Source of the DNA: Psychrobacter glaciei | GTDB lineage: Bacteria > Pseudomonadota > Gammaproteobacteria > Pseudomonadales > Moraxellaceae | Assembly: GCF_014652895.1 (NCBI RefSeq) | Contig: NZ_BMZR01000001.1 | Location: forward strand, 682,001 to 746,000 | Length of the DNA stretch: 64,000 nucleotides | Direction of reading: 5' to 3' | Shown here: piece by piece, positions 1 through 7,813 of the stretch | Layout of the letters: each line of letters begins with the position of its first letter | Numbering within the stretch: the first letter of the stretch is position 1 | Position numbers and translations under genes: made by a program | The notes under the pieces: model-generated | The model's input: the letters and a program-made list of their open reading frames with translations, nothing else | Database searches by the model: none | What the model was told of the DNA's origin: nothing

Positions 1-429
1 TAAGCTGGCAAAGCCACTCTCTTTTGGTACATCGATCAGAATCAATTTGCCGCCAGACTTTAATGCGTCAAAGGCCTTTTTAATACAGACATCCAAATCA
101 CTGATATAGCTGACACTGCCGTTGAACATAATAATGTCAAACTTATTGGGCTCAATCTCGCAAGTTTCAGCAGGGCTGATATCTACTTGCAATCCGCGCT
201 TTTCGGCGACGGCGGCCATGTCTTTAGAAGGCTCAATGCCATATTTGATATGAATATCATAATCTTTTGCTAGTAGTGATTCAAATAATCCGCTACCACA
301 ACCGATAGACAATATCTCACTGTCTTTATCTAAGAAATGGGCAACTAATTTTAGCTCACTGGTCAGTAAGTTTTGATTGTCAAAAAACCAGCTATCGTAC
401 GCGCTTGCGTGTTCATCAAATGCTGCCAT
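1..429 (-). CDS. Class I SAM-dependent methyltransferase, C-terminus outside window
   Basis: The frame is open from an ATG at 429 to the left edge, giving 143 residues without a stop, so the C-terminus is missing. Residues 39-47 carry the glycine-rich SAM-binding loop (ILSIGCGSG), followed by an acidic residue region and a hydrophobic strand near residue 105 (FDIIMFNGSVSYI) typical of motif IV in class I methyltransferases. The N-terminus (ASAYDSWF) is typical of small-molecule methyltransferases of the Methyltransf_11/25 type. An AGGAGA-like ribosome site precedes the ATG. The substrate cannot be told from the sequence. Confidence 0.8.
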   Translation of the reverse strand, partial: MAAFDEHASAYDSWFFDNQNLLTSELKLVAHFLDKDSEILSIGCGSGLFESLLAKDYDIHIKYGIEPSKDMAAVAEKRGLQVDISPAETCEIEPNKFDIIMFNGSVSYISDLDVCIKKAFDALKSGGKLILIDVPKESGFASL

Positions 430-461
430 GATATCTCTCCTTGAGTGTTTTTTGTTGTATC

Positions 462-574
462 GTTAATCCACTATAAAAGAGTGACAGCGTTAACCTCGCT
501 TAAAGTATTACTCATACATCTACACTCGGTTGGCTTGTCACTCTTTTAAATTGAATCAACTATATTGAATAGTA
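462..574. repeat. Dispersed repeat family A, copy 1
   Basis: About 110 bp sharing the blocks ACAGCGTTAACCTCGCTT and ACACTCGGTTGGCTTGT with copies near 14.6 kb and 21.9 kb. Its flanks form a perfect 13-bp inverted repeat (TAAAAGAGTGACA at about 474-486, TGTCACTCTTTTA at about 536-548), so the transcript or single strand could fold into a long stem. It lies between the methyltransferase and tenA-like genes. No ORF. Confidence 0.75.
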
Positions 575-605
575 CGTGACGTTAAATTTGCTATAAAAAT
601 ACGAG

Positions 606-1253
606 TTATGACAGATCTAATGCTTGCTGCCAAAAATTCACTTCCATACGTGAAGCAGTATTAAATAACTGTTGGAACTTGTCTGCTTGAGCGGGGCTAG
701 CCTGTGCCAGTAGTTCATTGATCTGCACTTCGTTCTGTGCGGTAATCGCTTGAAATGCATCACTAGAAAATACATCAATCCATGGCTGATAGGGATTGCC
801 CGTGATAAACCCTTCGGCTTTGATGCGTTTGCCAATTTCGCCGTAACCCATCAAGCAAGGGGCAATAGCAGCATACAGCTCAGCCAGTGAGCCTGACAGG
901 GCAGCGTCTAATATATAGCGGCTATAGGCGATGGTTACAGTAGATTCAGGCGCATTCTCGACGGTTTCAAGCGCTATGCCCCATTGGTGGCAGAAGTCCA
1001 AATACATGCCAATTTCCATATCGAGCATGGCATTAATGCCTGCTTGACCGACGCGCATTTGCGCCAGAGTGTCGCTTTTGTACACGCTCAGCGCCATCAC
1101 GCGGGTATAGTGAATCAAATACAAGTAGTCTTGGACGAGGTAGTGGCGGAAGCTGTCAGGGGCGAGCGTACCTGCTGCTAGTTGCTTGACAAAGTCGTGC
1201 TGAATATAATCATCCCAAGTTGGGCAATGGTGACGTAGCGTTTGGTAATTCAT
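606..1253 (-). CDS. tenA: TenA-family thiaminase II / aminopyrimidine aminohydrolase
   Basis: TenA hydrolyses 4-amino-5-aminomethyl-2-methylpyrimidine to salvage the pyrimidine half of thiamine, or cleaves thiamine, in the cytoplasm. The protein is 215 residues from the ATG at 1253 (a GTG at 1262 is an alternative), the usual family length, and all alpha. Residues matching the Bacillus subtilis active site are visible: Asp42 in QDYLYL, the catalytic Cys133 in APCLMGYGEIG, and Glu204 in MEVNFWQQ. No other thiamine gene is nearby and I see no TPP riboswitch core upstream. A good sigma70-type promoter lies just upstream, so it is probably transcribed alone. Confidence 0.9.
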   Translation of the reverse strand: MNYQTLRHHCPTWDDYIQHDFVKQLAAGTLAPDSFRHYLVQDYLYLIHYTRVMALSVYKSDTLAQMRVGQAGINAMLDMEIGMYLDFCHQWGIALETVENAPESTVTIAYSRYILDAALSGSLAELYAAIAPCLMGYGEIGKRIKAEGFITGNPYQPWIDVFSSDAFQAITAQNEVQINELLAQASPAQADKFQQLFNTASRMEVNFWQQALDLS

Positions 1254-1340
1254 AGTGTTCACTTACTTTTATCAATGCGAGTAAGCAGATGGTAGACGAA
1301 CTCATGCATTATTAGCAAGGGATGCACCAAGTATAATGGC

Positions 1341-1369
1341 ATCATACATTTGGACAGCTAAGTTTTCAA
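1341..1369 (-). promoter_or_regulatory. Sigma70-type promoter for tenA
   Basis: On the minus strand, TTGAAA (1369-1364) and TATGAT (1346-1341) are separated by exactly 17 bp, about 90 bp upstream of the tenA start. It sits just downstream of the bestrophin-like gene stop, so tenA need not depend on read-through. Confidence 0.55.
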
Positions 1370-1382
1370 TTGCTGATGCGAC

Positions 1383-2309
1383 TTACGGTAAGTAGCCATT
1401 GATAGGCGCGATATCAGGCGGGATATCCGTGTCTCCTAATGCTTCTCGCAGATTGATTTCGATCGTGCGTGATAAGGCAGTCAGGGGTAGTTGGTTAGCT
1501 GCCAAGCCAAAAGGCTCTTCTAGCTCTTCGCTAAGGGCATCCAAACCAAAGAAGGTGTAAGCGATTACAGCAGAAATCAACGGAGTGGCCCAACCGAGTG
1601 AGGCCACCAAGCCAAAAGGCAACAGGATGCAATACAGATAGGTCGTGCGATGTACCAACAGCATATAAGCAAATGGCAGCGGCGTATTATGAATGCGCTC
1701 GCAAGCCGCCAATACAATCGTCATAGATGTCAGGCGCTCGTCCATGTTTTGGATGACTTGCTCAGACACCAGTCCTTGCCGCCGAATGTCACCGAGCTGC
1801 TTACCCATGAGGCGCATTATATAATCAGGTACGTTTTTCGCTTGGCGCATATTGTCATGATGCGTTAACGCTACAAATGTCTCTATATCTTCCCAAGGTG
1901 ACGTACCACGTAGCCTGTGGCGCACAGCATGAGCAAAAGCAATGGTTAGATATACCATCGCTCGTTGAGTATCACGCCCAGCATCGGTGTCATCATCTAT
2001 AAAAGACAGCACTTGACGCGTTAAGCTGCGGGAATCATATACCAGCTGACCCCACAGTCCCCGAGCTTCCCACCAGCGTTGATAACTGGCATTGTTCCGA
2101 AACCCAAGAAATAACGATAACGCGATTCCGAGCAAGGTAAACATCGCCATACCATAATAAGGAAACGAGTCAGGAAGCCAGTGCTGAATGATCGTTATGA
2201 GTGTACTAAGAATAGTAATCAGCAGAATTTGCCGATAGACTTTTGGAATGATGGAGCCGCGCAGGGTAAAAAATATCTTGAGGGCATTGGGGGTTTGGCG
2301 GACAATCAT
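1383..2309 (-). CDS. Bestrophin-like (UPF0187/YneE) membrane protein
   Basis: A 308-residue inner-membrane protein of the bacterial bestrophin family, whose characterised members are ion channels. The sequence shows N-terminal hydrophobic helices (about residues 25-70, containing ITILSTLITII and LLGIALSLFLGFRN) and the family-typical stretch GFRNNASYQRWWEAR. A second hydrophobic pair follows at about 225-260. The C-terminus has the characteristic DALSEELEEPFG and ends with an acidic, Pro-rich tail. It is on the same strand as tenA, but no functional link is evident. Which ion it passes is not predictable. Confidence 0.85.
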   Translation of the reverse strand: MIVRQTPNALKIFFTLRGSIIPKVYRQILLITILSTLITIIQHWLPDSFPYYGMAMFTLLGIALSLFLGFRNNASYQRWWEARGLWGQLVYDSRSLTRQVLSFIDDDTDAGRDTQRAMVYLTIAFAHAVRHRLRGTSPWEDIETFVALTHHDNMRQAKNVPDYIMRLMGKQLGDIRRQGLVSEQVIQNMDERLTSMTIVLAACERIHNTPLPFAYMLLVHRTTYLYCILLPFGLVASLGWATPLISAVIAYTFFGLDALSEELEEPFGLAANQLPLTALSRTIEINLREALGDTDIPPDIAPINGYLP

Positions 2310-2438
2310 GTCAGCTTCCTAGCGATGGGGTATGTTAGTAGGCCGTGCATTATACAATAGCGTTATTAAAATTTGAGTATTTTTGTTTTTGACTGCCCAT
2401 CGAACACTGTGCAAAAAAAGTGAAGCATAGCGTGCAAA

Positions 2439-3344
2439 CTATATGGCTAAACGACTCAAAAGATCCTTACATTTTTCTCTTAAGGTATCTCTGAGCAGTC
2501 TGACCGCAGGGGTTATCGATTGCCTACTTGGGCAGATGAGCCAAAGCTCGCTTGGCTTTGCTTGATAGTCGGTCATGATATGAATCAGCTTGCCTTCTGA
2601 TATGTCACTCGAAACATCCAAGCAGGATTTTACAGCAAGTCCTTTTCCTTCGACACACCAGCGCCTGACCAGATCACCATCGTTAGAGGCTCGATTGCCA
2701 CTCATTTTTATTTTATAAACTTGCTTGTTCTTGGTGAATTCCCACACATCGTGAGTGATATCGTACAGCTGATAAAACAACCCATTGTGCGTCGGTAGCT
2801 CATGCGGATGCTGGGGTATGCCGTGACGTGTTATATACGCTGGCGATGCACAAAGCAACCCTGGGACATCACAAATCTTAAAGCCGTAAAGACTGGCATC
2901 TTTTGGCGAACCATAGCGTAATGCCATGTCTACAGAGTCACGATAAAAGTCTATATGACTATCGCTTAGATCGGTTCTCAAGCTCATGTTTGGGTGATGA
3001 TCTAATAACTCATCAAGCCATGGTGTAACGATGTTGCGCCCCAAATCAGAAGGCAGTGCAATGCGCAGCTCACCATCGACGATATCGAGATCTTCTTTGA
3101 TGTTTTGCCTAGCTTGCTCAAGCAATAAGAGTGCTTTTTCACATTCTGGAATGTAGCGCTCTCCGGCACTCGATAGACGTAATTGACGCGTGGTACGAAT
3201 GAATATTTCAGCGCCCAATGTTTTTTCTACCCGTTTGAGCGCAGCACTGGCAGTTGCCACACGCATGTCTAAATGCGCTGCCGCTGCCGTGATATTGCGA
3301 TGTTCAGCGATTTTTAGAATAACTTCGAGATCAGATAACAGCAT
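2439..3344 (-). CDS. LysR-family transcriptional regulator
   Basis: The N-terminal winged helix-turn-helix (about residues 1-60: LSDLEVILKIAEHRNITAAA, then ATASAALKRVEKTLGAEIF) and the C-terminal substrate-binding domain are typical of LysR regulators of about 300 residues. I place the start at the ATG at 3344. The longer frame from 3374 would add ten residues and would cover a perfect palindrome at 3358-3376 that looks like an operator. It is divergent from the oxidoreductase gene at 3442, the usual layout for a LysR regulator and its target. The inducer is unknown. Confidence 0.9.
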   Translation of the reverse strand: MLLSDLEVILKIAEHRNITAAAAHLDMRVATASAALKRVEKTLGAEIFIRTTRQLRLSSAGERYIPECEKALLLLEQARQNIKEDLDIVDGELRIALPSDLGRNIVTPWLDELLDHHPNMSLRTDLSDSHIDFYRDSVDMALRYGSPKDASLYGFKICDVPGLLCASPAYITRHGIPQHPHELPTHNGLFYQLYDITHDVWEFTKNKQVYKIKMSGNRASNDGDLVRRWCVEGKGLAVKSCLDVSSDISEGKLIHIMTDYQAKPSELWLICPSRQSITPAVRLLRDTLREKCKDLLSRLAI

Positions 3345-3357
3345 ATTCTCAATTCTT

Positions 3358-3376
3358 ATTTGATAATGTATCAAAT
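3358..3376. promoter_or_regulatory. Perfect palindrome, candidate LysR operator
   Basis: ATTTGATA-ATG-TATCAAAT: two perfect 8-bp arms with a 3-bp centre. It contains the T-N11-A pattern of LysR boxes (TGATAATGTATCA) and lies between the divergent regulator and oxidoreductase genes. It is likely the autoregulation and activation site. Confidence 0.6.
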
Positions 3377-3441
3377 ATTACCCTGTTTATCTTGCCATAA
3401 GCCAGCGTTATGATGGCAGCCACTTAACGAACCGGAGCAGC

Positions 3442-4470
3442 ATGATGAAAGCCATTGGATTTATACAGTCTTTACCCATTACTCACACGGACTCATTGCA
3501 AGATATCGAATTGCCACAGCCTATCGCAGAAGGTTTTGATTTATTAGTTAAAGTTAGCTCTATCGCGGTCAATCCTGTCGATTATAAAGTCCGCCAAAAC
3601 ATGCCATCCGAGGACGGTAGCCACAAAGTCATTGGTTGGGACGCAGTCGGTGAAGTGGTCGCCATTGGTGAGAAGGCGACACGCTTTGCAGTTGGTGATA
3701 GTGTTTACTATGCAGGCGAGCTCGATCGCCAAGGCAGTAATGCAGAGTATCAATTGGTGGATGAGCGTATCGTTGGTATGAAACCAAAAAGTCTGTCGAA
3801 TAATGAAGCGGCAGCATTGCCGTTGACCACTATCACGGCATGGGAGATATTATTTGAGCATTTAACCATTAAACAGCAGCCAATCACTGATAATAGCAAG
3901 TCTAATGAGGTTATCTTAGTCGTGGGCGCTGCAGGTGGGGTGGGCTCTATTTTGCTACAACTGGCAGCGACATTAACGGGCGCTACCATTATCGCGACAG
4001 CCTCACGTGAGCGCTCAAAGCAGTGGGTGCAGACACTGGGGGCGGATTATGTGATTGATCATAGCCAGCCATTAGCGGCACAAATCGAAGCGTTGGGCAT
4101 TGGCCCTGTGACCCATGTCGCCGGCCTTCAGAGTACTGAAAGCTATTTCGATACCTATATAGATATCTTGACGCCTTTTGGGAAAATAGCGATAATCGAT
4201 GATCCTGAGCAGTTAGACATCACTAAAATTAAGTTCAAAAGCCTCTCATTTCATTGGGAGTTTATGTTTGCCCGCTCACTGTTCAAAGCCTCGGACATGG
4301 CAGCACAAGGTCAGTTATTAAACCGTGTCGCTGACTTGATTGATCAGGGTTACATAAAAACCACGGTTGGCAAAAACATGGGTGTCATCAATGCGACTAA
4401 TCTACGCGCGGCTCATCAAGCGCTAGAGTCGGGTACAACGATTGGTAAGATAGTATTGGAAGGTTTTTAA
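3442..4470 (+). CDS. Zinc-type alcohol dehydrogenase-like / quinone oxidoreductase family protein (MDR)
   Basis: A 342-residue medium-chain dehydrogenase/reductase. The N-terminal GroES-like domain has the motif VNPVDYKVRQN and GWDAVGEVVAIG at about residues 48-80. The nucleotide-binding Rossmann fold begins at about residue 155 with VVGAAGGVGSILLQLA. The structural zinc cysteines of true zinc alcohol dehydrogenases are absent, so it is better read as an NADPH-dependent quinone or enone reductase. GGAG precedes the paired ATG codons at 3442. It is transcribed divergently from a LysR regulator, its probable controller. The substrate is unknown. Confidence 0.88.
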   Translation: MMKAIGFIQSLPITHTDSLQDIELPQPIAEGFDLLVKVSSIAVNPVDYKVRQNMPSEDGSHKVIGWDAVGEVVAIGEKATRFAVGDSVYYAGELDRQGSNAEYQLVDERIVGMKPKSLSNNEAAALPLTTITAWEILFEHLTIKQQPITDNSKSNEVILVVGAAGGVGSILLQLAATLTGATIIATASRERSKQWVQTLGADYVIDHSQPLAAQIEALGIGPVTHVAGLQSTESYFDTYIDILTPFGKIAIIDDPEQLDITKIKFKSLSFHWEFMFARSLFKASDMAAQGQLLNRVADLIDQGYIKTTVGKNMGVINATNLRAAHQALESGTTIGKIVLEGF

Positions 4471-4500
4471 TATTTGAATATTCAACAGACCCTAATAAAG

Positions 4501-4541
4501 CATGTCCTCGTTTTTATCACTATTTTTAAAATGAGGACATG
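4501..4541. repeat. Hairpin resembling MITE-like element ends
   Basis: CATGTCCTC (4501-4509) and GAGGACATG (4533-4541) form a perfect 9-bp inverted repeat. The right part (TTTTTAAAATGAGGACA) matches the right end of the 174-bp element at 5725-5898. It may be a decayed mini-element. It lies between the oxidoreductase and PhzF-like genes and may also hinder read-through. Confidence 0.5.
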
Positions 4542-4566
4542 GCTCAATCAAAAATAAGAGACAGAT

Positions 4567-5388
4567 ATGCAACTAGAAATCAATGTCATCGATGCTTTTA
4601 CTGATACCGTTTTTAAAGGTAACTCAGCAGCCGTTATTATCACCGATAGCTGGCTCGCTGATGATCTAATGCAATCGATTGCTTTTGAAAACAATTTGTC
4701 TGAGACGGCATTTTTGGTTTTAGATGAGAGTGATGGTAAAGATATCTATCATATCCGCTGGTTTTCACCGCTTACTGAGATTGCCTTTTGCGGTCATGCA
4801 ACGCTAGCATCTGCTTTTGTGTTATTTAAGAAAAATCCTAATTTAGCCTTTATTAAATTTTCAGCCGACGCCGTTGGGATATTGACCATCGTGCAAACAG
4901 ACGCTGGCAAAATACAAATGGACTTTCCCAATACTAAACCTGAAAAAGTCGACAATATCCCTGATAGTTTGCTGGCAGGAGTGTCTATTGCACCAGTTGA
5001 AGTCTATAAAAATACCCAAGCCTATTTCGTGATTTATAATTCTGAAAGCGATGTATTAAACGTAGAGCGTGATAACGAGCAGCTAAAACAGCTCGCACCT
5101 TTAGATGTGGTGGTGACATGCCAAGCTAAGTCTGCTGAGTTTAAAGACTACGATTTTGTGTCACGTTATTTTTGGCCAGCCAATGGCGGTGATGAAGACC
5201 CAGTGACTGGATCAGTGCATACAGGACTTGCACCATTATGGGCTGAGCGTTTGAATAAAAATGAATTGGTTGCTTATCAGGCGTCAAATAGAGGCGGGGT
5301 GCTAGACTGTGTTGTTGCAAAAGATAGGGTGCTTGTTTCCGGCAATGCCGTGCAGTATTTGACAGGATTTATCACGGTCGAGGAGTAG
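4567..5388 (+). CDS. PhzF-family isomerase-like protein
   Basis: A 273-residue protein with the PhzF/diaminopimelate-epimerase-like fold. Near the N-terminus is VFKGNSAAVI. NNLSETAFL holds the family's conserved catalytic Glu, and CGHATLASAFVLF follows at about residue 78. The C-terminal half has the mirror motif GGDEDPVTGSVHTGLAP. PhzF proteins isomerise or hydrolyse small metabolites; outside phenazine clusters their substrates are mostly unknown, and no phenazine genes are here. The TTG-started YnfA-like gene follows after 6 bp, which suggests co-transcription. Confidence 0.88.
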   Translation: MQLEINVIDAFTDTVFKGNSAAVIITDSWLADDLMQSIAFENNLSETAFLVLDESDGKDIYHIRWFSPLTEIAFCGHATLASAFVLFKKNPNLAFIKFSADAVGILTIVQTDAGKIQMDFPNTKPEKVDNIPDSLLAGVSIAPVEVYKNTQAYFVIYNSESDVLNVERDNEQLKQLAPLDVVVTCQAKSAEFKDYDFVSRYFWPANGGDEDPVTGSVHTGLAPLWAERLNKNELVAYQASNRGGVLDCVVAKDRVLVSGNAVQYLTGFITVEE

Positions 5389-5394
5389 CGGGTT

Positions 5395-5727
5395 TTGACA
5401 GAATTAAAGACACTAGGGCTTTTTGCACTGACCGCATTAGCAGAGATTATTGGTTGTTATCTGCCTTATTTATGGCTGCGAGAAGGTAAGTCCATTTGGC
5501 TGCTTGTTCCCAGCGTGCTGAGTCTGGCAGCCTTTGTTTGGTTGCTGACATTACATCCAACCGCTGTAGGCAGAGTCTATGCGGCTTACGGTGGGGTGTA
5601 TGTTGTGATGGCGATTTTATGGTTGTGGACGGTGAACGGTATCAGGCCGACCACATGGGATATCGTAGGGTCTGCGGTTGCATTGTTAGGCATGGCAATT
5701 ATTATGTTTGCACCGCGCAGTGGCTAG
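5395..5727 (+). CDS. YnfA-like UPF0060 small membrane protein
   Basis: A 110-residue protein with four predicted membrane helices and the family hallmarks [16 protein letters not shown] near residue 16, [12 protein letters not shown] at about 58-69, and [16 protein letters not shown] near the end. UPF0060 proteins resemble small multidrug resistance transporters. I accept the TTG start at 5395, six bases after the PhzF-like stop, because no ATG is suitably placed. Unusually, the TAG stop codon at 5725-5727 is formed by the first bases of an inserted repeat element, so the original C-terminus may have been different. Confidence 0.85.
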   Translation: MTELKTLGLFALTALAEIIGCYLPYLWLREGKSIWLLVPSVLSLAAFVWLLTLHPTAVGRVYAAYGGVYVVMAILWLWTVNGIRPTTWDIVGSAVALLGMAIIMFAPRSG

Positions 5728-5898
5728 GGCGTGTCCTCAATTCAACCGATAGCGATCTAAATGGGCTAAAAGTGGTTAAATCTTGCCAAACATCGTCAAT
5801 TAGCTAGGTAATATATCGATATTATCTGCGCTATTTTCCTTGTTTGACTGCCATTTACCTCACTTTTATCCTCATTTTTAAAATGAGGACACGCCCTA
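5725..5898. mobile_element. MITE-like element with perfect 15-bp terminal inverted repeats
   Basis: TAGGGCGTGTCCTCA at 5725-5739 is the exact reverse complement of the sequence at 5884-5898. The 174-bp element has no ORF of note. The outer TA on each side could be a duplicated TA target, as in IS630/Tc1-mariner-type insertions, leaving 13-bp ends. A secondary hairpin (CCTCATTTTTAAAATGAGG) sits at the right end. Related solo ends occur near 10.95, 22.73, 41.91 and 62.86 kb. The mobilising transposase is not in this window. Confidence 0.7.
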
Positions 5899-5920
5899 AT
5901 ATCAATGCAGCGCCTAACAC

Positions 5921-5956
5921 AAAAAATGCCAATCAAACCGTGGGGTTCGATTGGCA
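5921..5956 (-). terminator. Rho-independent terminator of the 40-residue protein gene
   Basis: The stem TGCCAATC/GATTGGCA (5927-5934 with 5949-5956) is extended by inner pairs (AAACC/GGTT). On the minus strand it is followed by a run of six T residues. Confidence 0.75.
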
Positions 5957-5988
5957 TAGCTTTAATTAGCGTAGTGATGCATCCAATA

Positions 5989-6111
5989 TTAATGTTTGCC
6001 TAAGATACTGCCACTGTCATCTTTCTTAGATTGCTTGGCGGCTTTCTTTTCTTTTGCCGTCAATAGCGGTTTCTTTTTCACATTTTTCTTACTATCTTGA
6101 CCTTTACTCAT
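5989..6111 (-). CDS. Small Lys-rich conserved-type protein (40 residues)
   Basis: The frame starts at an ATG at 6111 behind a strong AAAGAGGAA ribosome site and ends at a TAA at 5989, followed by a clear terminator, so the unit looks complete. The product is highly basic and hydrophilic (starts MSKGQDSKKN; middle LLTAKEKKAAKQSKK; ends SGSILGKH). It has no signal peptide or membrane helix. Similar short Lys-rich proteins of unknown function are common in Moraxellaceae and pseudomonads, from memory. Nucleic acid or ribosome binding is possible but only a guess from charge. Confidence 0.7.
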   Translation of the reverse strand: MSKGQDSKKNVKKKPLLTAKEKKAAKQSKKDDSGSILGKH

Positions 6112-6527
6112 GATTTTTTCCTCTTTAGGTAGCTTATACAGCCATAAGCCAGATTGGCTGACTAGCGGGCGGAATGGCTACAATTGACGCAGATGCTGCG
6201 TACTAGATTGAGTATAGCTCTAAGACTGTGCAATAGATAGCGATAGCACAATTTCCCTACGCTTCAATGCGGTCATTCTATTTGGCTAAATTTTATTCAA
6301 CGCCTCTTTTATATTGAAATTTAGAATATCTCAGTCAGATTGTCGGCTAAAGATATGTTCAAACGATGCGTTTAATCAATACCAGTATCAATATTAGTAT
6401 TCGTAAGTGCTTACTTACGGATACATCACGATTTGCTATAATGAGCCACAAGCCGATGAGTCGTCGCGGCAAACTTTTATAATATTCCTATTTAGCACAA
6501 AGATGCTTACTGTTTTGGTTGATTGTT
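6112..6527. other. Intergenic region upstream of queD-like gene
   Basis: The left part is the leader of the 40-residue protein gene on the minus strand. The right part carries the queD-side promoter and palindrome described separately. I see no further ORF and no convincing preQ1 riboswitch. Confidence 0.5.
6412..6452 (+). promoter_or_regulatory. Candidate promoter with palindrome over the -35 region
   Basis: A near-ideal -10 box TATAAT at 6447-6452, preceded by TTGC, lies about 75 bp upstream of the queD-like start. A perfect palindrome CGTAAGT-GCTT-ACTTACG (6412-6429) covers the position of the -35 box, which itself is weak. This is the expected geometry for a repressor operator. Confidence 0.5.
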
Positions 6528-7151
6528 ATGCGTATCCGTAAACTTTTTAAATTTGAAAATGCACATATTGTGCGTAATTGTAGCTCTGAGCGCTGCAAAC
6601 ACTCTATCCATGGTCATAGCTATCAGATTGAACTGATTCTTGAGGCTAAGCGCTTGGATCATGGGCAAATGGTCTATGATTTTGGACTATTAAAGTCGTC
6701 TATCAAGGATATTATCGACAGCTTTGATCATGCGATTTGCTTTTGGAATAAAGACGACCCTGAATATATCGCTGCTTGCAAAAAATTCAGCGCGCGCTGG
6801 ATAAGCTTGCCGGTATCGCCATCAGCAGAGCAGTTCTCTAGAGTCATCTTCTTTTGGGCGCAAGAAATTCTCAAGCAAACCCAAATGCAAAACGGTGAGT
6901 CTGATGTCAGCGTCTACTCGGTGATTGCGCACGAAACCGCAACGGGTTATGCCCAGTGTTTTGCTGATGATGTGGCCAATGAGCAAATGGGTCAGCTTAA
7001 TTTAGAGGACTTTGAATTCAGTGACCAAGTCAGTGCCGAATGGCATGACACCGATCTGTATGCCAAACTGATTCGCGGTGAAAGCTTTACTAATCCAACG
7101 GTAACTATGCAAGTACAGACGCAAGTACAGGCAGGTAAGCCTGATGCCTAA
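6528..7151 (+). CDS. queD: 6-carboxy-tetrahydropterin synthase / PTPS-family protein
   Basis: Members convert 7,8-dihydroneopterin triphosphate to 6-carboxy- or 6-pyruvoyl-tetrahydropterin; QueD does so in queuosine synthesis. The zinc ligands are visible as His13 (FENAH) and His28/His30 (IHGHSY), with the candidate catalytic Cys23 one residue further from the HGH than in typical QueD. The protein is 207 residues, clearly longer than the usual 120-150. The ATG at 6528 is preferred over the upstream TTG at 6519. The 3' end overlaps tsaE by 8 bp. Other queuosine genes are absent, so the exact reaction is uncertain. Confidence 0.75.
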   Translation: MRIRKLFKFENAHIVRNCSSERCKHSIHGHSYQIELILEAKRLDHGQMVYDFGLLKSSIKDIIDSFDHAICFWNKDDPEYIAACKKFSARWISLPVSPSAEQFSRVIFFWAQEILKQTQMQNGESDVSVYSVIAHETATGYAQCFADDVANEQMGQLNLEDFEFSDQVSAEWHDTDLYAKLIRGESFTNPTVTMQVQTQVQAGKPDA

Positions 7152-7683
7152 TAGTACAACAGAAGACAAAAACGTCAAAACATTGACACTGTACTCTGAA
7201 GACGATACCCAGCGTTTGGCTGCGCAATTAGCAGCGTTGCCATTGACGGGCAGTGTGTGGTTGGCGGGTGATTTAGGGGCAGGTAAAACTACTCTGACTC
7301 GTTATTGGTTACAGGCGCTAGGGCATACAGGTGCCGTCAAAAGCCCGACTTATACCTTGGTCGAGCCTTATAGCATCGAGCAAAACAGTATCGAGCAAAA
7401 AGATGGCTCAATCAAGCCCGTCTACCATGCGGATTTGTATCGTCTGCAAGACCCAGAAGAGTTGTCCTTTATAGGCTTCGATGAGTATCTGGATGAGCCA
7501 AATGCGCTGGTCATTATTGAATGGGCAAGTCGTGCGGACAGCTATTTACCACCGCCGATTTTGTTTATCGATATGACGCAAGCCAATAGCAGTGGTAAAG
7601 ATAAAGAGTCCCGTCACGTTGAGCTGCGACTATCGAAGGCAGGACAAGCGCAAGGTTTGGATCTATCATCCTTTAAGATTTAG
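7144..7683 (+). CDS. tsaE: tRNA threonylcarbamoyladenosine biosynthesis ATPase TsaE
   Basis: TsaE (YjeE) is the P-loop ATPase that partners TsaB-TsaD in making t6A37 of ANN-decoding tRNAs. The 179-residue protein has the Walker A loop GDLGAGKTT at about residues 41-49, KSPTYTLVEPY after it, and the family's YHADLYRL and IIEWASRA motifs. An insertion rich in Ser/Glu/Gln lies between the Walker A part and YHADLYRL. It overlaps the QueD-like gene by 8 bp. In many gammaproteobacteria amiB follows tsaE; here 15-bp tandem repeats and then mutL follow. Confidence 0.93.
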   Translation: MPNSTTEDKNVKTLTLYSEDDTQRLAAQLAALPLTGSVWLAGDLGAGKTTLTRYWLQALGHTGAVKSPTYTLVEPYSIEQNSIEQKDGSIKPVYHADLYRLQDPEELSFIGFDEYLDEPNALVIIEWASRADSYLPPPILFIDMTQANSSGKDKESRHVELRLSKAGQAQGLDLSSFKI

Positions 7684-7737
7684 TTATACCTTCAATATAA
7701 GTCATCAATATAAGTCATCAATATTCGCCAGCATTAC

Positions 7738-7797
7738 TTATCGCTACGCAAATTATCACTACGCAAATTATCACTACGCAAATTATCACTACGCAAA
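7738..7797. repeat. Four tandem copies of a 15-bp unit upstream of mutL
   Basis: TTATCRCTACGCAAA is repeated four times head to tail at 7738-7752, 7753-7767, 7768-7782 and 7783-7797. The first copy has G and the rest have A at the sixth base. A second short duplication (ATATAAGTCATCA) lies just before at about 7696-7721. The last unit ends 16 bp before the mutL ATG, so copy number sets the distance between tsaE and mutL. Confidence 0.9.
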
Positions 7798-7813
7798 ATA
7801 AAGATACCTATTA

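Noticed and set aside
1263-1382. A TPP riboswitch ahead of tenA
   Set aside because: The conserved CUGAGA core was not found; a plain promoter is enough to explain the region.
7592-7801. A frame reading through the 15-bp tandem repeats as a Tyr/Ala/Asn/His repeat peptide
   Set aside because: It is out of frame with tsaE for most of its length and has no ribosome site; the repeat unit being a multiple of three makes the open frame trivial.
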